The position numbers and the translations under genes were made by a program. From NCBI GenBank assembly GCA_003556865.1, contig PWQF01000248.1, forward strand, positions 1 through 7,873: a DNA stretch of 7,873 nucleotides, written 5' to 3'. Within the stretch, counting starts at the first letter, position 1. Every line of letters starts with the position of its first letter. Shown piece by piece: positions 1-6,858 of this stretch. The notes under the pieces are model-generated. The model was not told the origin of the DNA. It saw only the letters and a program-made list of their open reading frames with translations, and made no database searches. Origin of the DNA: Elusimicrobiota bacterium (GTDB taxonomy: Bacteria; CG03; SLGR01; PWQF01).

Positions 1-705
1 TGACCTTATATCAAGCCTGAAGAATACCGAGGAAAAATCAGGGTTTGAAATTATAGTTGACGGAAGTGATACATCACCGGTTATGATGCCCAGGAGCGTC
101 GTTACAAGTATACCGGCAAGGAGTGCCGCCTTGAACTTGAATATGACCAGTATTGAGGTTAAAAAAAGCCCGGCCAGGAAAAGAATAACGGCGGTGCTGA
201 AAGAGCCCATTGAGACCATTGTGGCCGGATCCGCCACTATCATACCCGATTCCTGAAAACCTATGAAAGCTATGAAGAGCCCGATACCTGCGGCCACGGC
301 ATTCCTTAAGGAAAAAGGTATGGCCCGGACTATATAGGTCCTTACCTTAAAAAGGGTAAGGATTATAAATATTAATCCGGATAAAAAGACCGCACCCAGG
401 GCGGTCTGCCATTCTATTCCCTGACCTATTACCAGTGTATAGGTAAAGAAAGCGTTTATTCCCATACCGGGCGCAAGCCCGAAAGGGAGGTTGGCGTAAA
501 GCCCCATAAGTATGGAGCTTACGGCGCAGACCAGAACCGTTGCCGAAAGGACACCGCTGTAGCTCATCCCGGAAGCCGAGAGTATCTGGGGATTTACAAA
601 TATTATGTAGCTCATGGTAAGGAAAGTGGTGAAACCCGCTATTACTTCCCGTCCGGGAGTGGTATTATTCCGGTTTAATTTGAAAAATTTTTTAAGGTAA
701 TTCAC
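1..705 (-). CDS. NCS2/AzgA-type purine (adenine/guanine/hypoxanthine) permease, 3' end missing
   Basis: Inner-membrane transporter of the NCS2 superfamily, AzgA/PbuG branch, which imports purine bases by ion symport. The first 235 residues are visible; the family usually has about 430, so roughly the C-terminal half lies outside the window. A short basic amphipathic N-terminus leads into the family signature GREVIAGFTTFLTMSYIIF (18-36) and VNPQILS (37-43). The conserved glycine-rich stretch GLAPGMGINAFFTYTLV (76-92) follows. Further hydrophobic segments lie at about 53-70, 102-119, 136-151, 171-190 and 192-210. I chose the GTG at 705-703, which begins 4 nt after the stop of the upstream gene. 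No clear Shine-Dalgarno precedes it, so translation probably depends on coupling. A TTG at 720-718 is a weaker alternative, and the next ATG falls inside the first membrane helix. Family assignment is firm; the exact purine is not decidable from the sequence. Confidence 0.88.
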   Translation of the reverse strand, partial: MNYLKKFFKLNRNNTTPGREVIAGFTTFLTMSYIIFVNPQILSASGMSYSGVLSATVLVCAVSSILMGLYANLPFGLAPGMGINAFFTYTLVIGQGIEWQTALGAVFLSGLIFIILTLFKVRTYIVRAIPFSLRNAVAAGIGLFIAFIGFQESGMIVADPATMVSMGSFSTAVILFLAGLFLTSILVIFKFKAALLAGILVTTLLGIITGDVSLPSTIISNPDFSSVFFRLDIRS

Positions 706-709
706 AGTA

Positions 710-952
710 TTACGATACAATAACAAGGGCCAGCCAGGGAACAAGGGCAAAGATAAAAATCATCAGCTTGTAAAAGCCTATAAAAGAGTAAAATACCATA
801 TCAAATTTTTTACGGTCAATCTCAAACAGCTTTGTATGCATACTGTATATGAAATCCCCTATTGAAATCCAGACTATGAATATGACCATAAGCATAGCCG
901 CATTTAAAATGAGACACCACATAAAAAATTCTTTTAAAGATTGCATAACCAT
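710..952 (-). CDS. Small two-helix membrane protein, DUF6868-like
   Basis: An 80-residue protein of unknown function with two hydrophobic segments, about residues 9-33 and 52-79. They are separated by a short polar stretch containing DFIYSMHTKLFEIDRKKFD (33-51). The pattern (aromatic N-terminal helix, H-x-K-x-F middle, YSFIGFYK at 55-62, then a LVPWLAL end) matches my memory of small DUF6868 proteins. I could not run a profile search to confirm that. The start at 952 is preferred over the ATG at 946 because AGGAG (964-960) lies 7 nt upstream of the first and 13 nt upstream of the second. The gene begins 29 nt after the recD2 stop, and its own stop is 4 nt before the permease GTG. This suggests co-translation with the permease and perhaps an accessory role, which is inference only. 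Confidence 0.75.
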   Translation of the reverse strand: MVMQSLKEFFMWCLILNAAMLMVIFIVWISIGDFIYSMHTKLFEIDRKKFDMVFYSFIGFYKLMIFIFALVPWLALVIVS

Positions 953-981
953 ATTATCTCTCCTCTTTTTTAATTCCGCCC

Positions 982-3171
982 TTAATCTTTTTGAGCCAGC
1001 CTATCCCTAAGCAGGGTGTAGCGCTTATCTGTTTTGTTATTCCTTATTGCTATAGCCAGGGCCTTTTTGGTCCCCACCATTACTACAAGTTTTTTTGCCC
1101 GGGTGACAGCGGTATAAATAAGGTTCCTCTGCAGCAGCAGGTAATGCTGGGTCAGAACGGGAAGTATCACCGCCGGGTATTCTGAACCCTGTGACTTATG
1201 AACCGAAACCGCATAGGCAGAGATAAGCTCATCCCTGTCACTGCTCTCATATAATATCTGCCTGCCCTGAAAATTTACTGTTAACTGGCGGGCGCCGGGA
1301 ATAACCCGGCTTACCCTTCCCATATCACCGTTAAATATATCTTTTTCATAGTTGTTTCGAATCTGCATCACCTTGTCTCCCTCCATAAACTGCCCCTCCT
1401 CCCTGCCGCCGCGGCTCCGCAGCGGGTTAAGGGCCTTCTGAAGCTGAAGGTTAAGGTTGCCTGCTCCGGCAGTTCCCCGGTGCATAGGAGTAAGAACCTG
1501 TATATCTTCCACGGGATCCATTCCGAAACGGGCCGGTATACGTTCTTTTGCCAGCTCGATTATAATATCTACAACTCTTTCGGGACAGGACTGCTGGATA
1601 ACATAAAAATCACTAAGTTCTTTATCTTTATTTTTAAGTATGGGCATCTCCCCCCTGTTTATCCTGTGGGCATTTACCACTATCAGGCTTTTTTCCGCCT
1701 GGCGGAATATGCGGGTAAGCTCAATGACCGGCACTCTCCCGGAGTCTATAATATCTCCCAAAAGATTTCCGGCTCCTACTGAAGGAAGCTGGTTTACGTC
1801 ACCGACCAGTATAAGCCCGGCATGGGAGGGCAGGGCCTTTAACAGGTGGTGCATAAGTATCATATCAACCATTGAAACCTCGTCCAGTATAAGGAGACCG
1901 CAATCCAGGGGGCGGGAGGGGTTTCTGCCAAACCCCTTACTCATACTGTACTCCAGCATACGGTGTATTGTCTTTGCCGGACGGCCTGTAGCTTCAGACA
2001 TTTTTTTTGCTGCCCGGCCGGTAGGAGCGGCCAGCAGGGTCTTAACATTAATCCTGGAAAATATTTTAATTATGGCGTTTATTATTGTGGTCTTACCGGT
2101 GCCCGGCCCCCCGGTTATTACCGTGACCTTGTTTTGGCAGGCGCTTTTTACGGCCCGGACCTGCCCGGGGTCCAGGGTTATCTCTATCTGTTCCTGAACC
2201 CACTGCAGGGCATCCTCCTCATTGAAACTTTTAAATGCAAGAGGAAATGAATTCAAAGCCTTCAGCCGCGAAGCAACACTGTTTTCGGAAAAATGATATT
2301 TTGCCCGGTAAACGGCATCACCTTCCTTAACCGCCTTTTTCTGGGATATAAGTTCCTGCAGGGCTTTTTTAATTATTTCTTTATCTATTTTCAGAAGTTC
2401 AGTACTCTTTTCTATGAGCAGGCTGCAGGGGTAGTATATATGCCCTTCTTCGGAGAGCCGGTTAAGTGTATAAAGTATCCCTGCTTCGGCCCGTATAAGG
2501 CTATCGGGGGGAATTCCCAGTTTACCGGCTATCCTGTCCGCCACAATAAACCCGATTCCGAATATATCCTCGGCCAGGCGGTAAGGGTTTTCCTTTACTA
2601 TCTTAATAGCCCTGCTGCCGTAACGCTTAAAAATCTTTGCCGCATACCCGGAACTGACATCATGTGACCGAAGAAATATCATTACATCCCTTATTTCCTT
2701 CTGGTCATCCCAGGCTTTTTTTATCATCCCGATCCGCTTGCGGCCGATTCCCTCTATCTCTCCCAGACGTTTTATATCGTTTTCTATAATTTCCAGGCTA
2801 TCCTCTCCGAACTTCTCAACTATTTTAGAAGCCATTACCGGGCCGATCCCTTTTATAAGTCCCGACCCCAGATATTTTTCAATACCCCGGGAGGAAACCG
2901 GTTCAAGGGACTTGTACTCTGATATTTCAAACTGCCGGCCGTAGCGGGGGTGGTTACGCCACTCTCCCCTGGCCTCGATTATTTCCCCGGGGGTCGGGGA
3001 TATAATCTTTCCGGTGACGGTTACGGTCCGGGGATGATCTTTTACTTTCAGCTTTGCCACAGTGTATCCGTTATCGGAGTTATTATAGGTAATCCTTTCT
3101 ATCCTCCCCTGAAGGCGCCGGGGACCGGCGGTCTCAGAAGAATTATTAAACGGCAGCTCCAAATTTCCCAT
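982..3171 (-). CDS. recD2: RecD2-type ATP-dependent DNA helicase (SF1B, YrrC/RecD2 family)
   Basis: Cytoplasmic 5'-3' DNA helicase of the RecD2 class, which acts in DNA repair and replication-fork maintenance independently of RecBC. The 729 residues match the usual 720-750. An OB-like N-terminal domain (about 18-90) is followed by helix-hairpin-helix repeats: GLIKGIGPVMASKI (104-117), EIEGIGRKRI (138-147) and EDIFGIGFIVADRIAGKLG (201-219). The motor carries Walker A GGPGTGKT (354-361), Walker B LLILDE (426-431), motif III GDVNQLPSVGAG (457-468), the arginine-containing TRIFRQ (486-491), FNGDMGRV (613-620), SVHKSQGSEYP (656-666) and motif VI YTAVTRAKK (686-694). All catalytic motifs look intact. 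The start ATG is 19 nt after the ABC exporter stop, with only a weak GGA-containing Shine-Dalgarno, so it may be read by coupling. It is preceded by an exporter gene and followed by membrane-protein genes, so the operon does not indicate its role. Confidence 0.96.
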   Translation of the reverse strand: MGNLELPFNNSSETAGPRRLQGRIERITYNNSDNGYTVAKLKVKDHPRTVTVTGKIISPTPGEIIEARGEWRNHPRYGRQFEISEYKSLEPVSSRGIEKYLGSGLIKGIGPVMASKIVEKFGEDSLEIIENDIKRLGEIEGIGRKRIGMIKKAWDDQKEIRDVMIFLRSHDVSSGYAAKIFKRYGSRAIKIVKENPYRLAEDIFGIGFIVADRIAGKLGIPPDSLIRAEAGILYTLNRLSEEGHIYYPCSLLIEKSTELLKIDKEIIKKALQELISQKKAVKEGDAVYRAKYHFSENSVASRLKALNSFPLAFKSFNEEDALQWVQEQIEITLDPGQVRAVKSACQNKVTVITGGPGTGKTTIINAIIKIFSRINVKTLLAAPTGRAAKKMSEATGRPAKTIHRMLEYSMSKGFGRNPSRPLDCGLLILDEVSMVDMILMHHLLKALPSHAGLILVGDVNQLPSVGAGNLLGDIIDSGRVPVIELTRIFRQAEKSLIVVNAHRINRGEMPILKNKDKELSDFYVIQQSCPERVVDIIIELAKERIPARFGMDPVEDIQVLTPMHRGTAGAGNLNLQLQKALNPLRSRGGREEGQFMEGDKVMQIRNNYEKDIFNGDMGRVSRVIPGARQLTVNFQGRQILYESSDRDELISAYAVSVHKSQGSEYPAVILPVLTQHYLLLQRNLIYTAVTRAKKLVVMVGTKKALAIAIRNNKTDKRYTLLRDRLAQKD

Positions 3172-3190
3172 TATCTTTAATCCGGCAAAA

Positions 3191-4993
3191 CTAATCCGCT
3201 TTGGCCATCCTGCGGAAGGTCTGGTTGTTTTTCATAAGCTCCCCGTAAGTTCCGCTGTCTGTTATATTTCCTTTTTCCATAAGGTATACCCTGTCGCATC
3301 CCTTAACCGTGGTAAGGCGGTGGGCTATCATTATCAAGGTCTTTGCCTTTGAAATATTATTTATTGCCTCAAATACGGCAGCCTCTGTTACACCGTCCAG
3401 CGCGCTGGTGGCCTCGTCCATAACAAGAATCTCCGGATCGTGATAAAGGGCCCGGGCTATTCCTATCCTCTGCCTCTGTCCCCCGCTCAGCCTGACCCCC
3501 CTCTCCCCTATAAGTGTATGCTGGGCATCCGGAAGCTCCTCCATTACAAAACGGTAGAGGTTGGCTATTTTTAAGGATTCTTCTATCCTCTTCATATCAA
3601 TTTCATTTGGCTGAACCCCGAAAGCTACATTGCTGGCCACGGTATCGTCCTGGAGATATATTTCCTGGGGTATATAGCCCAGATTTCTCTGCCACCGGGC
3701 AAGGTTCTCATCTGTTATTTCAGTCCCGTCGGCCAAAATCTTTCCATTACTCGGCCGGAGCAGCCCGAGTATTATATCGGCTGCCGTTGTTTTTCCGGCA
3801 CCGGTCTCGCCGGCAAAAGCAATGGAACTGGAGGCTTTTATTGTCAGGTTAAGGTTTTTAATTACCGGCTCCCCGGCTCCGGGATAAGTAAACCTTATAT
3901 TCTCAAGCCTCAGTTCATTCTTGAGGGGCAGGGGCTTAATATCTTTTTTTAAAGGGGCAGAGCAGCCTTTGCCCCGGCGGTAGGATTCCAGATCACGGTA
4001 AAGAATATTTACGGCCCGGGCATTAAACCTTATGGTGGTAACCTGCCTGAATACTGTCTGCAGGGAAGGCATAAGGCGGTGGGTGGCAAAGGCGTAAAGG
4101 CCTATAACGGGTATGGCCGTTCCCAGTCCCCTGCCGGATATGATAAGGTAAAGCACTATTATCATTACCCCCCCGAAAGCCACCAGTTCCATAAGGTACT
4201 GGGGAACCGCGGATATGGTTTTAAAACAAGCCTGGTATTTCTCAAACTCGGAAGCGGGCCTGGAGAAGCGGCTGAGGAATACTTCCTCGCATCCCATAAG
4301 CTTCAGCTCTTTTATTCCCCCGAAAGCCTCGCTTACAACCCTGAACCTGGTTGTATTGGTCTCAAACCTGCGCCGTCCTATATCCGTTACCCGTGACTTT
4401 ATAAACCTGTAAACCACCAGGTAAGCCGCACTTAAAACAGCAAGCACAATTGCGGCAAGAAGGGGGTCGGTAATGAAAAGCAGGGCAAAAATAAAAACGG
4501 AAACTATGGAACGGGCAGCAATATGCATAAGCGGGTACATAACCCCGTTAACCACCTGCTGAACTTCGGAAAGGATATTCTTACCCAGCTCTGAGGTATT
4601 CTTATTCAGGAAAAAAAGATAGGGCCTGCTGATATACCCCGCTAAAAGTCGTTTTGATATCCGGAAATTCTGTCCTCCCGTAAAACGGTTTATCCCCCAC
4701 ATATTTAAAGATTTAAGAAAGTTGCCGACTATCAGCACCGCCAGAACCATAACCCCGGTGAATATGAGAAAACTGTTTTCGCTGCGGAAGTTAAAGGCGG
4801 AATAAAGAAATGAGAGAAAACGGTTTGTGTGTATGGAGGAGGGATCGGTAACCACGGAAAGAAAAGGCATTATTGACGCCACACCCGCAACCTCTACAAG
4901 GGCGGTAAGGGTCATTAAGGCAAAAAGGAGATACATTTTACCCCTTTCGGCGGGGGTAAGTATATGAAAAAGTTTCTTTATTATCTCTCTCAT
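3191..4993 (-). CDS. PglK-like ABC exporter: fused membrane and ATPase domains
   Basis: A 600-residue half-transporter with an N-terminal six-helix type-IV exporter domain (about 1-335) and a C-terminal ATPase (about 360-600), expected to dimerise in the inner membrane. The ATPase shows Walker A GETGAGKTT (395-403), Q-loop PQEIY (442-446), signature LSGGQRQR (502-509), Walker B ILVMDE (522-527), D-loop SALD (530-533) and H-loop IAHRL (556-560), all intact. The opening TPAERGK followed by ALVEVAGVASIMPFLSVV (31-48) and RLMPSLQTVFRQ (306-317) recall Campylobacter PglK, a lipid-linked oligosaccharide flippase, more than MsbA. A polysaccharide or lipid-linked glycan substrate is therefore plausible but unproven, and no glycosyltransferase genes are in view. 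Its ATG overlaps the GAF gene stop (ATGA), and no good Shine-Dalgarno is visible, so translational coupling is likely. An unrelated lipid or peptide substrate remains possible. Confidence 0.9.
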   Translation of the reverse strand: MREIIKKLFHILTPAERGKMYLLFALMTLTALVEVAGVASIMPFLSVVTDPSSIHTNRFLSFLYSAFNFRSENSFLIFTGVMVLAVLIVGNFLKSLNMWGINRFTGGQNFRISKRLLAGYISRPYLFFLNKNTSELGKNILSEVQQVVNGVMYPLMHIAARSIVSVFIFALLFITDPLLAAIVLAVLSAAYLVVYRFIKSRVTDIGRRRFETNTTRFRVVSEAFGGIKELKLMGCEEVFLSRFSRPASEFEKYQACFKTISAVPQYLMELVAFGGVMIIVLYLIISGRGLGTAIPVIGLYAFATHRLMPSLQTVFRQVTTIRFNARAVNILYRDLESYRRGKGCSAPLKKDIKPLPLKNELRLENIRFTYPGAGEPVIKNLNLTIKASSSIAFAGETGAGKTTAADIILGLLRPSNGKILADGTEITDENLARWQRNLGYIPQEIYLQDDTVASNVAFGVQPNEIDMKRIEESLKIANLYRFVMEELPDAQHTLIGERGVRLSGGQRQRIGIARALYHDPEILVMDEATSALDGVTEAAVFEAINNISKAKTLIMIAHRLTTVKGCDRVYLMEKGNITDSGTYGELMKNNQTFRRMAKAD

Positions 4994-5769
4994 CCAGTTA
5001 AACCCTGGAGTTTAGCGTTTTCTATGGTTATTGAGGCGTCGGCGGCAAGTATCTCCATCACCATCACATCCTTTTTGGTAAAAGCCTCCCTGGATTGGGT
5101 CCTCTTAAGGTTAATTACACCTATGACCCCGCCCCTTATTACCATGGGAATACTCATCCCCGCATATATATCCTCAAATTTTTTCATTTCCTTAAACCAG
5201 TCAGAAGAACGGACCTTTTCATCCACCAGTATGGAGCGCCGGCTCTGCATTGCCCTGCCGCAGACCCTGCGGCCGGGATCAATCTTTTTGCCTACCGCCT
5301 TATCTTTTCTGCTGCCGGCGGCCGCCCTCACTACAAGCTTCCCCGAGCCCTCTTCGACAAGCATCAGGGAGCCCCCGTCAGCCCTTACGGTATTAACTGC
5401 CACTTCAAGAATAAAATCAATTATCTTTTCCAGTTTTTCCCCCAGGGAGCGTACCGTTTCGTCCAAAACTGCGCCTTCTTTCTTTAATGATTCAGCCGCC
5501 CGGGACAACTTTTCCCGTTGGGTTAAGGGCGAGGAAACCGCCTCGGACAGATCTTTTCGCCAGGGGGATAACTCGTTAACTTCATCTGCCAGGCGTGAAG
5601 CTTTCTTTGACAATATCTGAACAGTTTCAGTCAAACCTGCACCCTTCCCGGATACATCCTCCGCGGTTTTACCTGTCTCATTCAACTTATTCGATTTTTT
5701 CAATTCCCGATGAATTCCTTCAAGGCTGTCCGCCATCTCTCTTAAAATAGCGTTTGTTTCCTTGTCCAT
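4990..5769 (-). CDS. Cytoplasmic coiled-coil protein with C-terminal GAF domain
   Basis: A 259-residue soluble protein with no signal peptide or membrane segment. Residues 1-110 are charged, Ala/Leu/Ser/Glu-rich and heptad-like (for example LKEG-type stretches around 85-110), suggesting a coiled coil. Residues about 114-255 look like a GAF domain: IIDFILEVAVNTVRADGGSLMLVE (116-139), then an RAAAG strand and VCGRAMQSRRSILVDE (169-184). IPMVIRGGVIGVINL (207-221) and FTKKDVMVMEILAADASITIENA (230-252) complete the fold. GAF domains bind small ligands or act as dimerisation modules. Here there is no kinase, cyclase or DNA-binding output domain, so any effect must be exerted through a partner. The start is well supported by AGGAGG 6 nt upstream. 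The stop overlaps the ABC exporter start by ATGA, which makes that exporter the likeliest partner. The ligand is unknown. Confidence 0.85.
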   Translation of the reverse strand: MDKETNAILREMADSLEGIHRELKKSNKLNETGKTAEDVSGKGAGLTETVQILSKKASRLADEVNELSPWRKDLSEAVSSPLTQREKLSRAAESLKKEGAVLDETVRSLGEKLEKIIDFILEVAVNTVRADGGSLMLVEEGSGKLVVRAAAGSRKDKAVGKKIDPGRRVCGRAMQSRRSILVDEKVRSSDWFKEMKKFEDIYAGMSIPMVIRGGVIGVINLKRTQSREAFTKKDVMVMEILAADASITIENAKLQGLTG

Positions 5770-5775
5770 TATTTT

Positions 5776-5781
5776 CCTCCT
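5776..5781 (-). promoter_or_regulatory. Strong Shine-Dalgarno (AGGAGG) of the minus-strand operon's first gene
   Basis: On the minus strand AGGAGG sits 6 nt upstream of the ATG at 5769. It is the strongest ribosome site in the operon and fixes the GAF protein start. Downstream genes in the operon have weaker or no such sites, except the DUF6868-like gene. Confidence 0.8.
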
Positions 5782-5892
5782 TTCAAGTTTGAATTATTAT
5801 TGCCGACACAGGAAAATTTTATTCCCCTTCCCGCTGTTAAATGAAAAGCATATTTTGCAACCTCGGCCCGCTCTCTCCCGGAATACAACCAA

Positions 5893-5958
5893 CCGGATGT
5901 CACAAAAACACCCCGCCAATCCTCAATTCTGCCGGGACCCGGAGGATGTAAAACACCC
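5893..5958. repeat. Imperfect direct repeat pair upstream of the minus-strand operon
   Basis: Two similar segments, 5893-5914 and 5939-5958, both read CCGG, then ATGT, then AAAACACCC on the plus strand with small insertions between the blocks. A short perfect inverted repeat, CCGGGACCCGG (5932-5942), overlaps the start of the second copy. The pair lies in the presumed leader of the GAF-ABC operon. It could be tandem operator sites or a decayed duplication. Confidence 0.35.
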
Positions 5959-5967
5959 TCATAAATA

Positions 5968-5997
5968 TTCTTAACCTAAATATCAGGGGTGTGTCAA
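5968..5997 (-). promoter_or_regulatory. Candidate sigma70-type promoter for the minus-strand operon
   Basis: On the minus strand a perfect TTGACA (5997-5992) is followed after 18 nt by TAAGAA (5973-5968), which matches the -10 consensus at only three of six positions. It would give a leader of about 190 nt before the GAF gene. The -35 is exact but lies in one arm of an inverted repeat, so it could be coincidental. I saw no better promoter between 5770 and 6000. Confidence 0.3.
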
Positions 5998-6118
5998 ATT
6001 TGTCTGCCCGCGCGATTGCATCGCCAGGCATTCCGGAATGGACAAGCTATCTCAAGCTTCACTTCGCAGAAGCATGCGAAACCGGAATTTTTTTAAGCTC
6101 GCAGAGTCCTATTTGACA
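5992..6118. repeat. 127-nt segment bounded by 8-bp inverted repeats, each carrying an outward TTGACA
   Basis: TGTCAAAT (5992-5999) and ATTTGACA (6111-6118) are perfect reverse complements. Read outward, each arm presents a consensus -35 hexamer TTGACA. Inside lie the interrupted palindrome GCGAT-TGC-ATCGC (6012-6024), a perfect 12-bp palindrome CATTCCGGAATG (6029-6040), the hairpin TTCGCA/TGCGAA (6063-6068 with 6075-6080), and a second CCGGAAT (6082-6088) followed by a run of T. The layout resembles a small palindromic or MITE-like element, but no flanking target duplication or second copy is visible here. Confidence 0.4.
6029..6040. repeat. Perfect 12-bp palindrome CATTCCGGAATG
   Basis: Every base of the 12-mer matches its reverse complement. 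Five bases upstream ends another palindrome (6012-6024, arms of five bases around TGC). Such sites can bind dimeric regulators or be parts of a repetitive element; nothing here decides between these. Confidence 0.5.
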
Positions 6119-6165
6119 GGGCCCGGGAATGGCGAAGTAACCGCCTCGCGGACGAAAAGGCGGCG

Positions 6166-6226
6166 GGATGTGAAGCCTCGCAAGGCCCCCTTTTTTCAGG
6201 GGCACTACGCTTCCGTTTTAAAATCC
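6166..6226. other. Nested 61-nt hairpin, possible structured RNA
   Basis: Three stems nest without gaps in order: GGAT/ATCC (6166-6169 with 6223-6226), GAAGC/GCTTC (6172-6176 with 6209-6213) and GCCCC/GGGGC (6185-6189 with 6199-6203). The apical loop contains a T run. The internal loops are 8 and 5 nt. A separate stem, CCGCCT/AGGCGG (6141-6146 with 6158-6163), lies just before it. The apical T run is in the loop and not after a stem, so this is not a simple terminator. I do not recognise the RNA family. Confidence 0.35.
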
Positions 6227-6315
6227 GGCAGTAAAGCAAGGCAGGTTTACACCGATGAAGACGGGTAAGTTTAAAAGAAGATTAGTATTGTCAAGGTTTT
6301 TCCAATTTTGGCTAA

Positions 6316-6363
6316 CAAGCCGAAGAGACTGCTGAAGAACTCATAGAAGGAGGGAGCGCATAA
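6316..6363 (+). pseudogene. Possible remnant of a gene end overlapping the hsp20 start
   Basis: A 15-codon open stretch ending in TAA at 6361-6363 encodes QAEETAEELIEGGSA, acidic and alanine-rich like a genuine protein C-terminus. It is closed upstream by a TAA at 6313. Its stop overlaps the ATA at the hsp20 start position (ATAA), imitating the ATGA overlap common in operons. The stretch is too short to be sure it was ever coding. Confidence 0.2.
6347..6353 (+). promoter_or_regulatory. Shine-Dalgarno AAGGAGG pointing to an ATA codon
   Basis: A near-perfect ribosome site ends 6 nt before ATA at 6360-6362, in frame with the Hsp20 reading frame. The first in-frame ATG (6408) is 54 nt beyond the site, too far to be served by it. 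The native start was therefore probably at 6360, now ATA. Either an ATG has mutated or a non-standard start is used. Confidence 0.55.
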
Positions 6364-6834
6364 CGGAAAAAAATAACAAACCTCACATAAAAATCCCGTA
6401 CGGTCCGATGAGACCCGGGCTGGAAGTTCCTCCCAGGAAAAGAATGGAGAGGCCGAAAGATGAGTTCAATCCATTGACAGCAAGATCCCCGGGCAAGAAC
6501 CTCCCCGACTACCCTGCGGAGGTGATGTGGCAGCCGATTGTGGACGTCAGGGAGACAGAAGACGAAATGTTCGTAAACCCTTAAGGATATAGGGATTTCA
6601 ATAGTCGGAGACCTGCTCAGGCTGAAATGCCTCAGACACCCCGAAGAACTCAGAGAAGGCGAAACACAATACTATTCCGAGAGAAGCTTCGGCTATTTTG
6701 ACCGCTCACTCAGGCTGCCCGAAGAAGCTGACGAGAAAAAAACAAAGGTGAAATTCAAAAACGGCGTGTTTACCATAACCCTGCCGAAAAAAACGAAGAA
6801 GAAGAAAAAGAGGGTGAACATAGAAGAGAGATAA
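6360..6834 (+). pseudogene. Small heat-shock protein (Hsp20/alpha-crystallin), frame-broken
   Basis: Small heat-shock proteins are ATP-independent holdase chaperones that form oligomers. The first part (6360-6581) reads in one frame for 74 codons. It has a proline- and arginine-rich N-terminus, then WQPIVDVRETEDEMFV (57-72), the usual entry to the alpha-crystallin domain, before a TAA at 6582. The second part (6583-6834) reads in another frame for 83 codons. It begins KDIGISIVGDLLRLK and contains YYSERSFGYFDRSLRLPEE, then KFKNGVFTITLPKK, and a lysine-rich tail with VNI resembling the C-terminal I-x-I motif. Between FV and KDI family members carry about nine residues (an A-x-LPG-like segment). 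Only 7 nt remain here, so a deletion not divisible by three, with frame change, seems to have occurred. The expected start codon is ATA. Two lesions argue for decay, not a single sequencing slip. No partner for the broken product is evident. Confidence 0.8.
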
Positions 6835-6858
6835 AACCGTTCGCCTGCAAAAAAAGGA

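Larger units (their letters stand above)
5770..6346. other. Gene-poor, palindrome-rich intergenic block
   Basis: About 580 nt between the minus-strand operon and the broken hsp20 on the plus strand. I see no convincing gene. It holds the direct repeat pair at 5893-5958, the inverted repeat 5992-6118 with its internal palindromes, the nested hairpin at 6166-6226, and a possible gene remnant from 6316. The longest open frame (6038-6268, plus) is very basic, lacks a Shine-Dalgarno and runs through the hairpins, so I do not call it. Confidence 0.6.

Noticed and set aside
991..5620. Many plus-strand open frames opposite the minus operon
   Set aside because: All lie antisense to genes with intact diagnostic motifs.
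6166..6226. Integron attC site
   Set aside because: The hairpin lacks the RYYYAAC and GTTRRRY core sites, and no integrase gene or cassette array is present.
6038..6268. Plus-strand open frame of 76 codons, very basic
   Set aside because: It has no Shine-Dalgarno, begins inside a palindrome, runs through the hairpins and matches no family I know.
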